Source of the DNA: Epiperipatus broadwayi
Taxonomy: Eukaryota; Onychophora; Udeonychophora; Euonychophora; Peripatidae
Assembly: GCA_028023455.1 (NCBI GenBank)
Contig: JAQFVV010012434.1
Location: 4,284,928-4,348,927, forward strand
DNA: 64,000 nucleotides
Direction of reading: 5' to 3'
The notes below the pieces were generated by a model. It ran no database searches. It worked only from the letters and a program-made list of their open reading frames with translations, and was not told where the DNA came from. The translations under genes were made by a program, and so were the position numbers. The number at the start of each line of letters is the position of its first letter. The stretch's first letter is position 1. This document shows positions 36,075 through 47,462 of the stretch, in pieces.

Positions 36075-36722
36075 ATTAAACAGACAAAACTCTCTATATG
36101 TATTGCCACTCAGTGCAAGCCAGAGTAATCAATGGCTGCCAGAAGTCTTATGCATAAAATCCCCATCTAGTGCCTACTTTTTTAATAACCCCAGACTAGT
36201 TTCTAGCTTGTGGCTTTTATCAGTGAGGAACCTTGGATCTGAAAGTACTGCACTTAGATCTTAAGATCTAATGCAACCCTCCAGCAGCTACCTTTTATCT
36301 CTACTTAACTACAAAACTAAGATGTTGTTGGCTTAAAATCAATCCTGCCTAATAGGATAGTGGTGGCTATGGTTATTATAGAACCAAAGACACCAAAATA
36401 TATAGTTACTGAACTGAGTTAAGACCTATATGATTATATAAGCTACTGAGCTTAGATTGAAAATATTATAGTGTTTTCAGTTTGACACTCATACTTTTGT
36501 AGTTGAGATAAAAGGTGGCTGCTGGAGGGTTATGTTAGATCCTAAGATCTAGGTTCAATGCTCTCAGATCCAAGGCTCCTCACTGATGAAGACCACTAGT
36601 CTGTGGATATTGGATGAGTAGGCACTAGATGGGGATTTTATGCACAAGTCTTCTGGCATCCATTGATTACTCTGACTTGCACTGAGTCGCGATATGTATA
36701 GAGAGTTTTGCCTGTTTTTAAG
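36075..36722. mobile_element. Inverted-repeat element, 245-bp arms, with hammerhead relics (retrozyme-like)
   Basis: Arms 36,075-36,320 and 36,490-36,722 are reverse complements at about 80-85 percent by eye (TTAAACAGACAAAACTCTCT against AGAGAGTTTTGCCTGTTTTTAA outside, CTCCAGCAGC against GCTGCTGGAG inside). The spacer is 170 bp. The left arm carries a hammerhead-like core on the minus strand and the right arm the same region on the plus strand with the GAAA segment deleted. Single-arm fragments occur at 24.4 and 25.1 kb. No protein is encoded. Two head-to-head ribozyme-bearing arms recall the layout of the 47-kb array. Confidence 0.7.
36184..36236 (-). ncRNA. Degenerate type I hammerhead ribozyme (family 2)
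   Basis: Minus strand: GGTTCCTCA | CTGATAA | AAGC-CACAA-GCTA | GAAA | CTAGTC | TGGGG. Stem II is AGC/GCT with loop CACAA. GAA-ACTAGT-C gives a palindromic stem III ending in cleavage triplet GTC. CCTCA pairs with TGGGG in stem I with one wobble. The only core defect is G-to-A at the sixth base of CTGATGA. The other arm (about 36,573-36,610) keeps CTGATGA but lost about 11 bases including GAAAC. Between them they imply an ancestral functional ribozyme. Confidence 0.6.
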
Positions 36723-37284
36723 AACACTGGTGATATTAGGAAGAGTAAATATAGTAGCACTGGTAAATTTCTATGAAGTATACTACCTGTAGGCTTGAGT
36801 CACTTTTATAGCACTATCCATTTTTTCTTCATGGTATTATAAAGGTGTTGCATGAGTTGGTTTTTCAAATTTCAGCACTAATTTCTGAATCCAGTTGTAT
36901 TCCCAGGCATGTTGACTGCCATGTCTTTGGGTATCTAGACACACATGATAAATGGATTTCTTCTAAATAAAGCCATCATAATGAATGTTGTAACTGGAAT
37001 ATTGAAAAATACTCTTTAAAACAGTCGGTAAAATATGGCTTACAATGAGAAAAGAGTTTTAATCAATAACTGTTTCTGTCTTCCATATAGATCCCAGCAA
37101 CATGGCTTTAATAGTAGATTGCACTCTAATGCAAGATAATATGAAATAAACTTCTGGGCTCCTAGAATTAAAATAAAAATAATAAGAATGCCTAGTTTCT
37201 TGCTTCTGACCTATTTATATCTAATGATTGTTGTTCAATTTGAGTACAATATTTTGTAAGATTATTTGAAGTATTGGTTTTTAT
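36723..37284. other. No gene seen
   Basis: Slightly less A+T-rich than average, but no reading frame or repeat family is recognised. Confidence 0.35.
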
Positions 37285-37900
37285 TTTATATCATTATAAA
37301 TTGATGTAATATGTTGATCTAGTACATTTTGTTTTTGTTACAGTTTTAGCATTATAAACATTTTATCCCATTATAATTTGGTGCTCATTTGTAGGTTGAT
37401 CTGAAATATTGGCTTGTCACATTTTTAGTCCATTACAACTTGGTGATCAATGTTTAGCCTATATTCCATTACAATTTGGCTATTAAATCTGTGGAGCATT
37501 TCAACAGAAAATTTTATGTTTTATTAATTATAAGTTAATGTGCATAAATTTGTAGAATAACAAAACCACTTAATATCATTCACATTTTTATTATTATTTT
37601 ATTGATGCTGTAAACTTATAGGTATTTAGGAAGAATTATAGGTGTTGTTACAGTTATGGGTTAATGTGTACAAGTTTGTAGGTCATAAAAAAGCTTTCAT
37701 CATCAACATCTTATACATTTTTGTCTCATTACAATTTGGCATCTCTAATTGAGGGCTTGAATGCGGGCCAGGTGGCAATTTTGCACACCTTTTCATCATT
37801 ACCATTTTATTTTATTACAGCTGGCATTGCAATTTATAGTGCATTATTAAACTAGGATCAGTTCTTCATTGATCATTTTTATTCCATTACAATTTAGCAC
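37285..37900 (+). repeat. Degenerate cluster of CCATTACAATTTGG-like motifs
   Basis: Variants of CATTACAATTTGG recur at about 37,291, 37,368, 37,430, 37,466, 37,726 and 37,883. They are often followed by (G)GTTGATC or preceded by CATTTTT(A)T. Related TTGTAGG/GTTAATGTG motifs occur at 37,392, 37,534 and 37,659. Spacing is irregular, mostly 35-80 bp. It looks like an old, eroded minisatellite or multi-copy repeat. Confidence 0.45.
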
Positions 37901-38384
37901 AACCAACTATGGCTTGATGAAAGACTAAAAATAGAGGTTAGAGTTTCAGACATATTTTCAGAAGAATATAAGATCATAGTAATATTTATATAGATAGCTA
38001 TAATTCATTTAAAATTTTAAAGAAATGTATTTGAATAATAAGAGAAAATATTTTAGTAATACTTTGAGATGAATTTTATTGTTGTTATGGTTTTTTTGCA
38101 AGATTTTTGTTAAGTGGTGAATTTGTTATTAATTAGAAAAAATATTTAGACTATTTTTTGTGATTTCTTAGTTTTTTTGCAATAAATAAACAATTATGAA
38201 CATCAAAAATGATAAACATTGGCCTGACCTTAAGGGAATATTCACGATTTTTTTTAAAAAAAAATAGACAGAAGAGGTGTAAGAAACAAATAATAAGATT
38301 GAAATAAATAAATAATCAAAATAAAAAAGAGAAGTAAAAGCAGAATTGGGGAAATTTAATAATAAATTAAATCTTATTGAAGTT

Positions 38385-38455
38385 AATGCCACAAATGCAG
38401 GATTTGAGTCCTGAGAATGACTAAAGATGAGCCACAAATGCAGGATTTGAGGAAT
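38385..38455 (+). repeat. Short direct repeat
   Basis: GCCACAAATGCAGGATTTGAG occurs at about 38,389-38,409 and again at about 38,432-38,452 (43-bp period). This is a local duplication. Confidence 0.85.
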
Positions 38456-38544
38456 ATCAGTAATATCTAGATAATATATAGGGTATATGAGCACAGAATT
38501 TTACTTGACCCATCACTCTCCACTCTATCTCATAATACCAATAC

Positions 38545-38745
38545 ACCTGAACACATATATGTTGAAAAGATAAATAATCACCAATATATGTATTTCATGC
38601 TAAACCAGCAATCATCAGTTGGTCCAGATTACCAACTCTACACATCTATGCTATAAGTGCTCAGATATATATTAAGATATCCAATCTTTATATTTTAATG
38701 GACAGGCTTCAATCTACTCTAACTCTTCAACCATCCATCTAATTG
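38545..38745 (-). repeat. Dispersed repeat with hammerhead-like core, copy 2
   Basis: Same family as 19,690-19,860, here with the ribozyme-like part better preserved and a 35-bp longer middle. The repeat unit runs to about the TTTTAATGGACAGG block at 38,692-38,706. It has no coding potential. Confidence 0.65.
38550..38618 (-). ncRNA. Candidate hammerhead ribozyme (family 3)
   Basis: Minus strand: CTGATGA (38,618-38,612), TTGCT-GGTTT-AGCAT (stem II TGCT/AGCA with one opening mismatch), and GAA followed by ATACATATAT. A loop of 23 bases follows, then ATATATGTGT, pairing for 10 bp including one U-G as stem III, then T as the residue before the predicted cut. All core bases are present. Stem I is poor: ACCAA can pair only with a TTGGT located 9 bases off. 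So this copy is probably inactive. Confidence 0.45.
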
Positions 38746-38876
38746 AAAATCTGATGATGGAATGCTCAAGGGCCATCCCGAGGCTGAGATTTTTGTCACA
38801 TCCATTTTGGCCTGAGGTCAATCTGACCCTTCATGTATAGGGCATAATATATTAATACACCTTTTGTAAATCAGCA

Positions 38877-39686
38877 TTTATAACTTGTTTTGTTTATCAT
38901 AAATGTACCCTTGAAGGTTTTTGCAATGATATAGACTGCAGAGGCTTTTACTATATGGTGAAACTGAACTGACTTCAGACCCATATAGCTATCTAGTTTG
39001 TTTGACTGGAAATGAAGATATTTAAATATCTGAAAAATTCATGCTTTCAAGCTGATAGAAACATGTTTTATAAATGCTGATTGTAGAATTGGTGTTTAGA
39101 TCTAGTTTCTAATCTTCCTATCCTTTATTGATGTGAGCCAACTAGCTTGAAATCATGGTTTAAAGGTTGGAGACAATAAAAGAGATATTGAATTCTATGT
39201 CTGTCAGCATTTATGTAAACTAAGCTTGTTAATGGGCTATTGGTAAAGCTCCATCTAGTGATCATAAAATGCAAGCTATGAGCAAGTTACAAAATTTATA
39301 ACTTGTTTTGTTTATCATAAATGTACCCTTGAAGGTTTTTGCAATGATATAGATTGCAGAGGCTTTTACTATATGGTAAAACTGAACTGAATTCAGACCC
39401 ATATAGCTATCTAGTTTGTTTGACTGGATTTGAAGATATTTACGTACCTGAAAAATTCATGCTTTCAAGCTGATAGAAATGTGTTTCATAAGTGCTGATT
39501 GTAGAATTGGTGTTTAGATCTAGTTTCTAGTCTTCCTACCTTTTATGGACATGAGCCAACTAGCTTGAAACCATGGTTTAAACGTTGGAGACAATGACAA
39601 AGATATTGAATTCTATCACGCTCAGCATTTATGTAAACGAAGCTTGTTAGTGGGCTATTGGTAAAGCTCCATCTAGTGATCATATA
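38877..39686 (+). repeat. Tandem duplication of a 418-bp unit
   Basis: A first full unit (38,881-39,298) and a second (39,299 to about 39,686) share over 90 percent of bases, beginning TAACTTGTTTTGTTTATC and ending CTCCATCTAGTGATCAT. The boundaries are abrupt, with copy 2 running into a TA repeat. No open frame and no clear ribozyme core were found on either strand. The unit length equals that of the hammerhead units at 47 kb although the sequence is unrelated. Confidence 0.92.
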
Positions 39687-39779
39687 TATATATTCTAACC
39701 TGGTCCATTTGCATCTTCACTTCTGGACAGTATATTATATTAAATAAAATGGGTTCTAACTCAGTTAATAATTAATAAA

Positions 39780-40680
39780 TAAAATATTCAGCATTAAAAT
39801 TAAATGTTTCACTAGCTCAAATTTAAAATACGAATAAGGTTCAGTTTATAAAAAATAAATTAAAAAATAAATTTAATATTTTCATGAGACTTGGAAGTGA
39901 AAATGCAGGTGACAAGATAGATTGAATTGAGCCAATATCCTATAGGATACTACCTCAATGGCATAAGAACACTATCCCCCATTTTACTATTTCAAATAAC
40001 AAATTTATAGTATTCTTATGACTTTAATAAATCCTACTCACTAAGAGTAAGCTAATAATTAAATCTTAATCTTCTATTCATAATAATTTAGTTCTATAAA
40101 ATCTCAGGTTCATAAATGTATTTTACGTTAATAAAATTACTGTAGTAAAATATGAGAAGGCATGTTTATGTCATAATTTTTTACTACACTTAAACTAATA
40201 ATAGTAAATAATAATAATATTCTTCATCGTATAACTAATTCTGTATATCTTTTCTTTTCACTATATTTTTATTACCATAATAAAATAATAAATTAATATA
40301 ATATAATCTTTTATCTTCATGTAATAATATAATAAATACGTGGTAGTATTTGATAATCTGACAAAGTGTGTGGCAATGGATAGCATATAATTCGATTTAC
40401 TATTATGATAACTAATTTATGACCATAAGATAATGTAAAATTATGATTACCTAATTAAATATTCGAATTCTTAAAAATAATTCTTTATTTATTTCTGTGC
40501 AAAAAAATATTGTGTCTAATTTTATTAACTCTGTGTTTAAATTCATGAAGATGGAAAAATAATAAACCAAACACACAAATTTTGAGAAAACAAATTTTAA
40601 CAAAGTTTATTATAATATTAACAATATAACAATTTATTTACAATACGTACATTTCAAATATCTTAAAGATTGGTACCATT
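39780..40680. repeat. A+T-rich dispersed element, copy 2
   Basis: Second copy of the element at 9181-10,690, collinear over several islands: CATGAGAC (39,883), CTCAATGGCATAAGAA (39,955), TGTGGCAAT (40,370), and TTTTAACAAAGTTTATTATA followed by TTAACAATATAACAA (40,595-40,632). Strongly diverged; non-coding. Confidence 0.4.
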
Positions 40681-40970
40681 ATACATTCTTTATATTCGAA
40701 CCTCATTAAGTCTTTTTCTGACTTAAATAAAAAAAAAAAGATAAATTAATAAAATATTATTAATCCCTGTTTGATCAATCTTATATAAAAAATTACATTT
40801 ATTTAATGCTTACTCAAAATATATTTTACATCCTTTAGCTATTATTCAAGTATGCTTCTTTTTTTATATTAAAACATCCATAGAGACATAGTATGGATAA
40901 ACATAAAATAATACTAATCGAGAACATGGATATCTTTTTTTTTACTAGACAATTTCACTTTAGCAATATT

Positions 40971-41655
40971 ACATTCAAATATCAGCCTTTTAAGCTAATT
41001 GTGCATACACTTTGCGAGTGTTAATAATAAATGAATACTTTTTCATCAATACAAGATATAGTATTTATGCAGGAATAAAAGGAATCCTCTTATTCCTATG
41101 ACTCAAATGCTTATATATGAGCAAATCTGAAGTACTGGCAAGTAAAGTGTGAGGATGGAACCATCACTTTAAATTACTATATACAATGTCTGAATGAATG
41201 ACATGGGTGAAATTGTTTAGAATTTACTAAACGTCATTCCAACAGCATATGCACAATTAGCTTAAAAGGCTATTTGAATGTATACAATTGTAAACATATG
41301 CTATATAAAATAAATGCTTATTTACATATGATTAAGTTTCAGTTGGAATGACATTTAGTAAATTCTAAACAATTTCACCCACGTCATTCATTCAGACATC
41401 GTATATAGTAATTTAAAGTGATGGTTCCATCCTCATGCTTTACTTGCCAGTACTTCAGATTTGCTCATATATAAGCATTTGAGTCATAGGAATAAGAGGA
41501 TTCCTTTTATTCCTGCATAAATACTATATCTTGTATTGGTGAGAAAGTATTCATTTATTATTAACACTCACAAAGCGTATGCACAATTAGCTTAAAAGGC
41601 TGATATTTGAATGTATACAATTGTAAACATACGCTATATAAAATAAATGCTTATT
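40971..41655. mobile_element. Large fold-back element, about 273-bp arms
   Basis: Arms 40,971-41,243 and 41,342-41,615 are reverse complements with only a handful of differences, so it is young. The 98-bp loop contains another copy of the arm end (GCATATGCACAATTAGCTTA). The same motif follows again at 41,575-41,655, i.e. a direct repeat with period of about 330 bp combined with an inverted copy. The same end motifs occur at the window start. The internal TGAATGAATGAC..GGGTGAAATT, hairpin GTTTAG/CTAAAC, CGTCATTC is conserved between copies but is not a proper hammerhead. No coding sequence. Confidence 0.8.
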
Positions 41656-44600
41656 TAGCAATATTAATGATATCATGTAAAATATCTATTGATAATTTAT
41701 TTCTAAATCATGGATACTATTATTCACTATTTATTAACTATAATACATTCCATTATAACAATATTATAGTACTATATAACTATAATTACTGATACATTCT
41801 CTATTATTGAATAAACATAAATTGTACCTAAACTTATTTTGTAGATCATTTTTACTTTATAGCATTATATTAAAATATGCAGTACTCATTATTAAAAAAT
41901 TGAAATAAATATTTAAATATTATTTAATATTTCAAAAGCAACTTTGCTTTACATATTTTATTCTTAAGATCTTATATTTTATTTCCAAAATAAAATAAAT
42001 CTATAACATATTTTATGATTCTTTCATTTGAAGTCCATTGGATTTTCAATTCCAATTCATACAAAATTATATTTCTTCATACAAGTAAATGAACTCATCT
42101 CACTCCAAACAATTGCATATTTTTAACTCTATATCATCTATTATTTGCTTTTAAACATACCATACTGTACGATGTAGCTACTTTTTGGAAAACTAGATAG
42201 CGAATAGATTTGTAGGATGGGAAGAAAAACAAGAGTATAACACATAACTGATTATTAAATAAACATATACCATGGCACAGTGTATTTATAAAACTAGAGG
42301 CAAGGCCTTTTCCTGTCTAATATCCTCAAATACTATAAATGATGTCAAGCTATTCCTTTAGCTTTATTGAACATCAATACTCCAAGAAAATAAACACTGT
42401 CCAAAATAAATATACAATTACAGGCTTTGTTAACTGCATTGTACATCCACAAATATAAAATACTATTCATATCCCTAAATATCCTAACTTAATAATCTCC
42501 TGGATTTATGCTTACCATATTACTAATACCAGGTCACTATCCTATTCCTATTTCCTAAAGATTTATCCTGTCTTACATCGACAAATTACTAGCTTGCATA
42601 TTCAAATAATAAATAAAATTCAACTATAATTAGAGCAATCTTACCAATCCATAAGAAAAGTTTGCTTACTTCTGTATTCTATGTACTTATCCTCATACAA
42701 ACTAACCAGATAATACTTGAACGTCCAATAATATGAAAGTTTTTTACAAAGAATCACACAAATATTTATTATCATGTTGGGTTATATTACTATTATAAAA
42801 TCATAGTATACATATTCCAAATAAATCCTGATCTCACAATGTTTTTAAAAAAAAGTGTTGTATAATGCATATATTTTAACATTCATACATTATACATTAT
42901 TACATAGGCAATCTGTGAAAAAGAAAAACAAGAAAATACATCATAATAAATATCAATAATTCATTAGTTGTTACCAAGTGACATTAGCTCATCATTATCA
43001 CTTTTGCAGTCTTCTTTTCTCCAACTAGATATAACATCGCATACATAAAAAATACACATCCATGTTTCTATTTAAAATGTTCTAATTTAAACTATTAAAT
43101 ATTATACTATAGGATTCTAATACCATAAATAATCAATATTCATGTTCCTATTCTTCTTAATCAAAAATTTACATTTAAACTAAATTAATAAATAAATAAA
43201 AAATCAAGACTATAATTACGTATATCTTCAATTGACAAGGTTTTTGATAAAGTTAAAAAAATGTTTATTATTTTCTCAAGAGTTTTTTCTTTTTTAAAAA
43301 AATGTTCACTTCAAGAGGATTTTACAATCTCCCCCATTGCTATGTTTCTCTTGCTTGACAATGAACAATTGTCAGGTGGCAGTGAGCAATTAAAAAAAAC
43401 AAAAACAATCATAGTAAAAAAAATATACGACATCTCTTTTTAATCTTGAAAATTAAACAAAATAATCATCAATCTATTCTGGAATAGCTAATAAAATAAT
43501 AGTTTATAACTTCTATAGCCCAGAATGATGATTATTGAAATTATACTAAAAAATAATCCCATGAAGCTTCTTAAATTTCCCATATAGGAGTAGTAATGCA
43601 TTATATTCCGTTTGGTTTAGCTTGATCTATCCAATAAACTTTTGCACAATATAAATATATTTCCATGGTTCCATCCTTTTATTTAATATATTTACTTTAT
43701 TTATAGGTTTCTTCTTTAGTAAATTTATTTCCATTTAGTACTTATTTTAGCGTTTCATTTTATCTTAATTTTCAGGTTTTTCAAACAAACTTTTATAAGT
43801 GCATATTAACCCTTTTAGACTTTAAGTTTTTTTTTAATAATATATACAATTTAGTAAATATTCTCCATAAGTCTTATCCTAATAATTTCTTGTAGAATTA
43901 TTTAATGTTTCCTTCACAAAAAATATAACATTTGCTTTTAATATGATATTTCTATAAAATTATCATAAGTATACTTGTCATGTTGTTTTTTTAACTCTGG
44001 ACAAGCTTATCTTACTATATAAAATAATGCATCTTTACTTTTAGATGGCAAAGTTTTTTTTTAAGTTTCTTGTATAATGTCCATACTGCTATTTTATTCA
44101 TTAGAACAGTCGTCTTGTTCAGCACTAATGAAACTATATCAATAAATATTATATACATTTTTAAAATATTATAAATTGAATATATTTTACTTCTTGGTAT
44201 TTCCATGTTATTATTGCGAAGTTCTAAATTAGACTTTGACAAAATACTTCCAGTAAGAAAACTTTTAAAACATTAGCAACACATATTCAATGAAGTTATT
44301 AAATATATTTTAGTTTAAACTCTCTTTTTGCAAAATACTCTTTAAAATAATACCTTGTTAGCTTTTGCAAATAAAAAAAATATAAGAGAGCACTAAAATT
44401 GACTAAAATAATAAAATTTAAAATTATTATCACCTTGATAGCTTCTGATACAATTCAGCTACCTTTATACATTATTAATCACACACGAACTGAAATGGTA
44501 TTTATACTCTGTAAGAATACCTTATCCTATTGGTTGACTCTTACTTTTAGTATGATACCTAATTTGCATATGTTTCAGTTTTACAGAATTAAATTTCAAA

Positions 44601-45639
44601 ATAAAAATTATGATGTATTAAAACTTTAAAAAATATTATCTAAATATTACTTATAGATCAATTATTACTTTAATAAATTGATTAAATATTTTTAAAAATA
44701 ACTTTTAAAAACAATATTTAATAAATTATTCCACTTTTAATATTTAATTTATCTATTTTTATTTAAACAAAATATTTAACTTTTTTATTAACTGTATTCG
44801 TTTTTATTACATTATTTAAAACATTTTATAACGATAGTTAATTTAATATTTATTATTAGCTTTATGCTAGGTAGTCATTCTATCCAATTCTATAATGCAA
44901 TTTTACAATATTTCAAACTTTACTAACAAATTCTAGCAAGAAAGTGTGTGCAATCATATATTATTAGATGGATCACATGACTAATAATCAAGACAGGCTA
45001 TTTCCGATTTCTGTCTAGGAATAATAATAAATTGCTACACTTATTGTATTAAATAAAATGATACAATTATATAATTTGGAAGAATATAATTTGGAAAATA
45101 TAGAATTAAATATAGCTTTCACTACCATAAAACTTACTTTCTAAAATATACGATATTAATTATGATTGTTAAATATGATTATAAATTTAAATATAACATT
45201 TACTTAAATATAAGTTTAAAACTACTAAAATTTAACTTTTAAACATACTTTTAAATATTTATAGCTGTGTTATTTATTATGGCCAGCTTTTGCAACCATA
45301 TGTACCAATATCTCTAGCTTTATTTAACAGTTTTAAAGTTATTTATTATAATTTTATGCATTTCATATTTTTATTTAGCTTTAAATTGTATTTTAAGATA
45401 TTATTAACACAATATAATTAACACATCAAGAGAACATATTCTAAAATTTAAAATTTTTAGTAATTTTCTGTGATAAGCTATTTCTGACCTATAGAAAAGG
45501 GCACAATATATATATATATATATATATACATATATTCAGAAAATAAGGCTTAAAATAAAATTAATAATAATATGTTATCATTATTTGATGAAAAAAATGG
45601 TAGGCATATGCAGAACCAAAAGGAAGTTAGCTATATTTA
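41656..45639. other. A+T-rich stretch, no gene seen
   Basis: No protein, RNA gene or dispersed repeat was recognised. The open frames of 60-76 codons (for example 43,261-43,443, minus 44,015-44,242 and 44,399-44,629) look like chance. A TA run lies at 45,507-45,530. Confidence 0.45.
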
Positions 45640-46735
45640 TTTAATTGAAAGTGATCAGGGAATATGACAAAAAACCCGTAGAGTACTTAAGTGGTTTAGA
45701 AGAGGTATTTTTACTAAGTTGTTTAAGTGAAATTAAAAAATTGTCCATATTCAGTAATCACTTAAGTTGATATGCTAAGCACTGGTAAAAGTTGTTATTC
45801 CATAAGCCAGAAACTTATGGAAATTTTAAATATATCTCAGATAGTTTTTGGCAAGAATACAAACAAATCAATATGAAGCATCAAATTAGCCAGGACAAAT
45901 ATAATCCTAATAAAGGCAAATATGTGCAGTTTTTGTGGATGCAGGCCCTAAATAAAAAATGCCAACCACATTTCTATTATTGAAAAATCAAATAATTCAA
46001 ATAGTCAGAAGAAACTTGCCACAGCATATTGAGCAGACATTAATTGCTGCTGACAGACATATTGTTGAGGTGTCTGAGATCTAGCTCAAAGTATCTGTGG
46101 AAAACAGGTATAAACATAATAAAGATAAACATACATATAATGTTTCCCCTATCAAGATTGGTAAGAATAGGAGAAGTAGGGAAAATAAAATATATAGACC
46201 TTATATGAATGGTACAAGTAAAAAAATTTGGCCTTATGAGAGTAAGATAATCATAGAAATTATAATACACCAGAAAATAATGTATATGCAGCAGGTAGGT
46301 ATTCTGCAAGCATATCAGAGGATACCCCTGTGAAAATGCTAAGGACTAAACTTAAACTTGTTCTTTAAATTAAAATAAGCCTCATCGAAATGGTCCTCAC
46401 AACAGTAGTATTATAAATTTGAGAAGCAGGAATATTATTAATTGTCAGACTTTGTTAAACTTAGGAATAAAGGGTGATGAATATCTCAGGGCAATATAAA
46501 GTTATGTGACAGACATTTGTCCTGATATTAATGTCATAATCCAAGATATATTTGTTAAGACTTTGGAGGATTTAGGAAGTCAAATTTCAATCATTTCAGA
46601 AAGTTTGCATATTAAAATTAATGAGACAGAGTGAAAAGATCCTCTGTAACCATCGAGACCAACTCCTGTTACCATAGCTAATGGTTGTAAAGCAAAATTT
46701 TTTGTAATAACACAAATAGTCTAATATATTATCAC
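45640..46735 (+). pseudogene. LTR-retrotransposon gag-protease remnant
   Basis: Broken frames show a capsid-like region. VEYLSGLEEVFLLS lies at about 45,680-45,720. FWQEYKQINMKHQI, YNPNKGKYVQFLWMQAL and an RNLPQHIEQTLIAADRHI-type helix follow at about 46,005-46,060. That is the usual order ahead of the nucleocapsid in Ty3/gypsy-like Gag. A basic stretch covers 46,097-46,330. Then, at 46,510-46,620, comes PDINVIIQDIFVKTLEDLGS followed by QISIISESL, which resembles the active-site segment of a retropepsin (ALVDTGSQIS). The DTG triad is changed to DLG here, so the protease would be dead. Reverse transcriptase, integrase and LTRs were not found. Gypsy versus BEL/Pao is unresolved. Confidence 0.55.
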
Positions 46736-46789
46736 ATCTAATATACTATTATCACAAATCTTCAGACAAATACTATGTACTTGGTAAGG

Positions 46790-46886
46790 ACCCAATGCTA
46801 TGTTGAAGTTTAGACATTTATGAAAAATTATATCCAAAACTGGCTAGAGAAGAAAATCATTTAACTTTTTTACATAAATATAAATT
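46790..46886 (+). pseudogene. Interrupted ORF fragment, left part (Penelope ORF-like?)
   Basis: One frame is open from about 46,828 to the array edge and reads KLYPKLAREENHLTFLHKY. Reading through a single copy of the 13-bp duplication, the same frame continues on the far side of the ribozyme array at 48,507. The N-H-L-x-F-L...(I)IPxGL pattern recalls a conserved block I associate with proteins near Penelope-type reverse transcriptases. That is a recollection and not a demonstrated match. Confidence 0.4.
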
Positions 46887-47044
46887 AATAGTAATAATAA
46901 AAAGTCAGATGTCACATGACTTATATATAGCTTGCAATTACTAATATGTAAACTTAAGAGCATGCTAACGCTCTAAACAAGCTTTTTTTTATTATGATAA
47001 ATGCTACTACAAGAGAAGGCATTCAAATCATCTTTATCTTAGAT

Positions 47045-47100
47045 TGTCCCCATCCCGACCAGTTTCGACCTATGGGTCTCTTCAGTGAGGAGATGGGACA
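47045..47100 (-). ncRNA. Hammerhead ribozyme 1 of the array
   Basis: Minus strand: CTGAAGA, GACC-CATA-GGTC (4-bp stem II), GAAA, CTGGTC with cut after GTC. The outer stem I helix is TGTCCC/GGGACA with an internal loop towards the core. Compared with units 2-4 the stem III palindrome ACCGGT has become ACTGGT, and the base after the cut is missing, so it is slightly impaired. Confidence 0.85.
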
Positions 47101-47462
47101 TTAGATTCAAAAAACCAACTCAAGCTAAGCATTTATCTAAAAGATAATTCTCAAGAAGAAGATCTAAACCTTTAGACATCTGCATGTCTTTAAAGTCAGC
47201 TCTCCAACTGAAAAAAAAATATGGGCCTGATCTTAATTCAGATACTCCATATATTAATAGGCTTAGCCCTTTAATTTAGCCAAAGCCCCAACAGCAAAAT
47301 AATAATAGTAATAATAAAAAGTCAGATGTCACATGACTTATGTATAGCTTGCAATTACTAATATGTAAACTTAAGAGCATGTTAATGCTCTAAACAAGCT
47401 TTTTTTTTATTATGATAAATGCTACTACAAGAGAAGGCATTCAAATCATCTTTATCTTACAT

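Noticed and set aside
38751-38790. CTGATGATGG…CCATCCCGAGG as a further hammerhead
   Set aside because: A CTGATGA core and a TGG/CCA helix exist, but GAAA is replaced by GAGG and no stem III or cut site follows.
38877-39686. Hammerhead in the 418-bp tandem unit
   Set aside because: Candidates such as (A/T)TGAAGATATTTA…TGAAA and GCTGATAGAAAC lack the first core C, a paired stem II or a cut site in both copies.
41190-41235. CTGAATGAATGAC..GGGTGAAATT as a hammerhead in the 41-kb fold-back
   Set aside because: An extra A breaks CUGANGA and there is no stem II; kept only as a conserved hairpin of unknown meaning.
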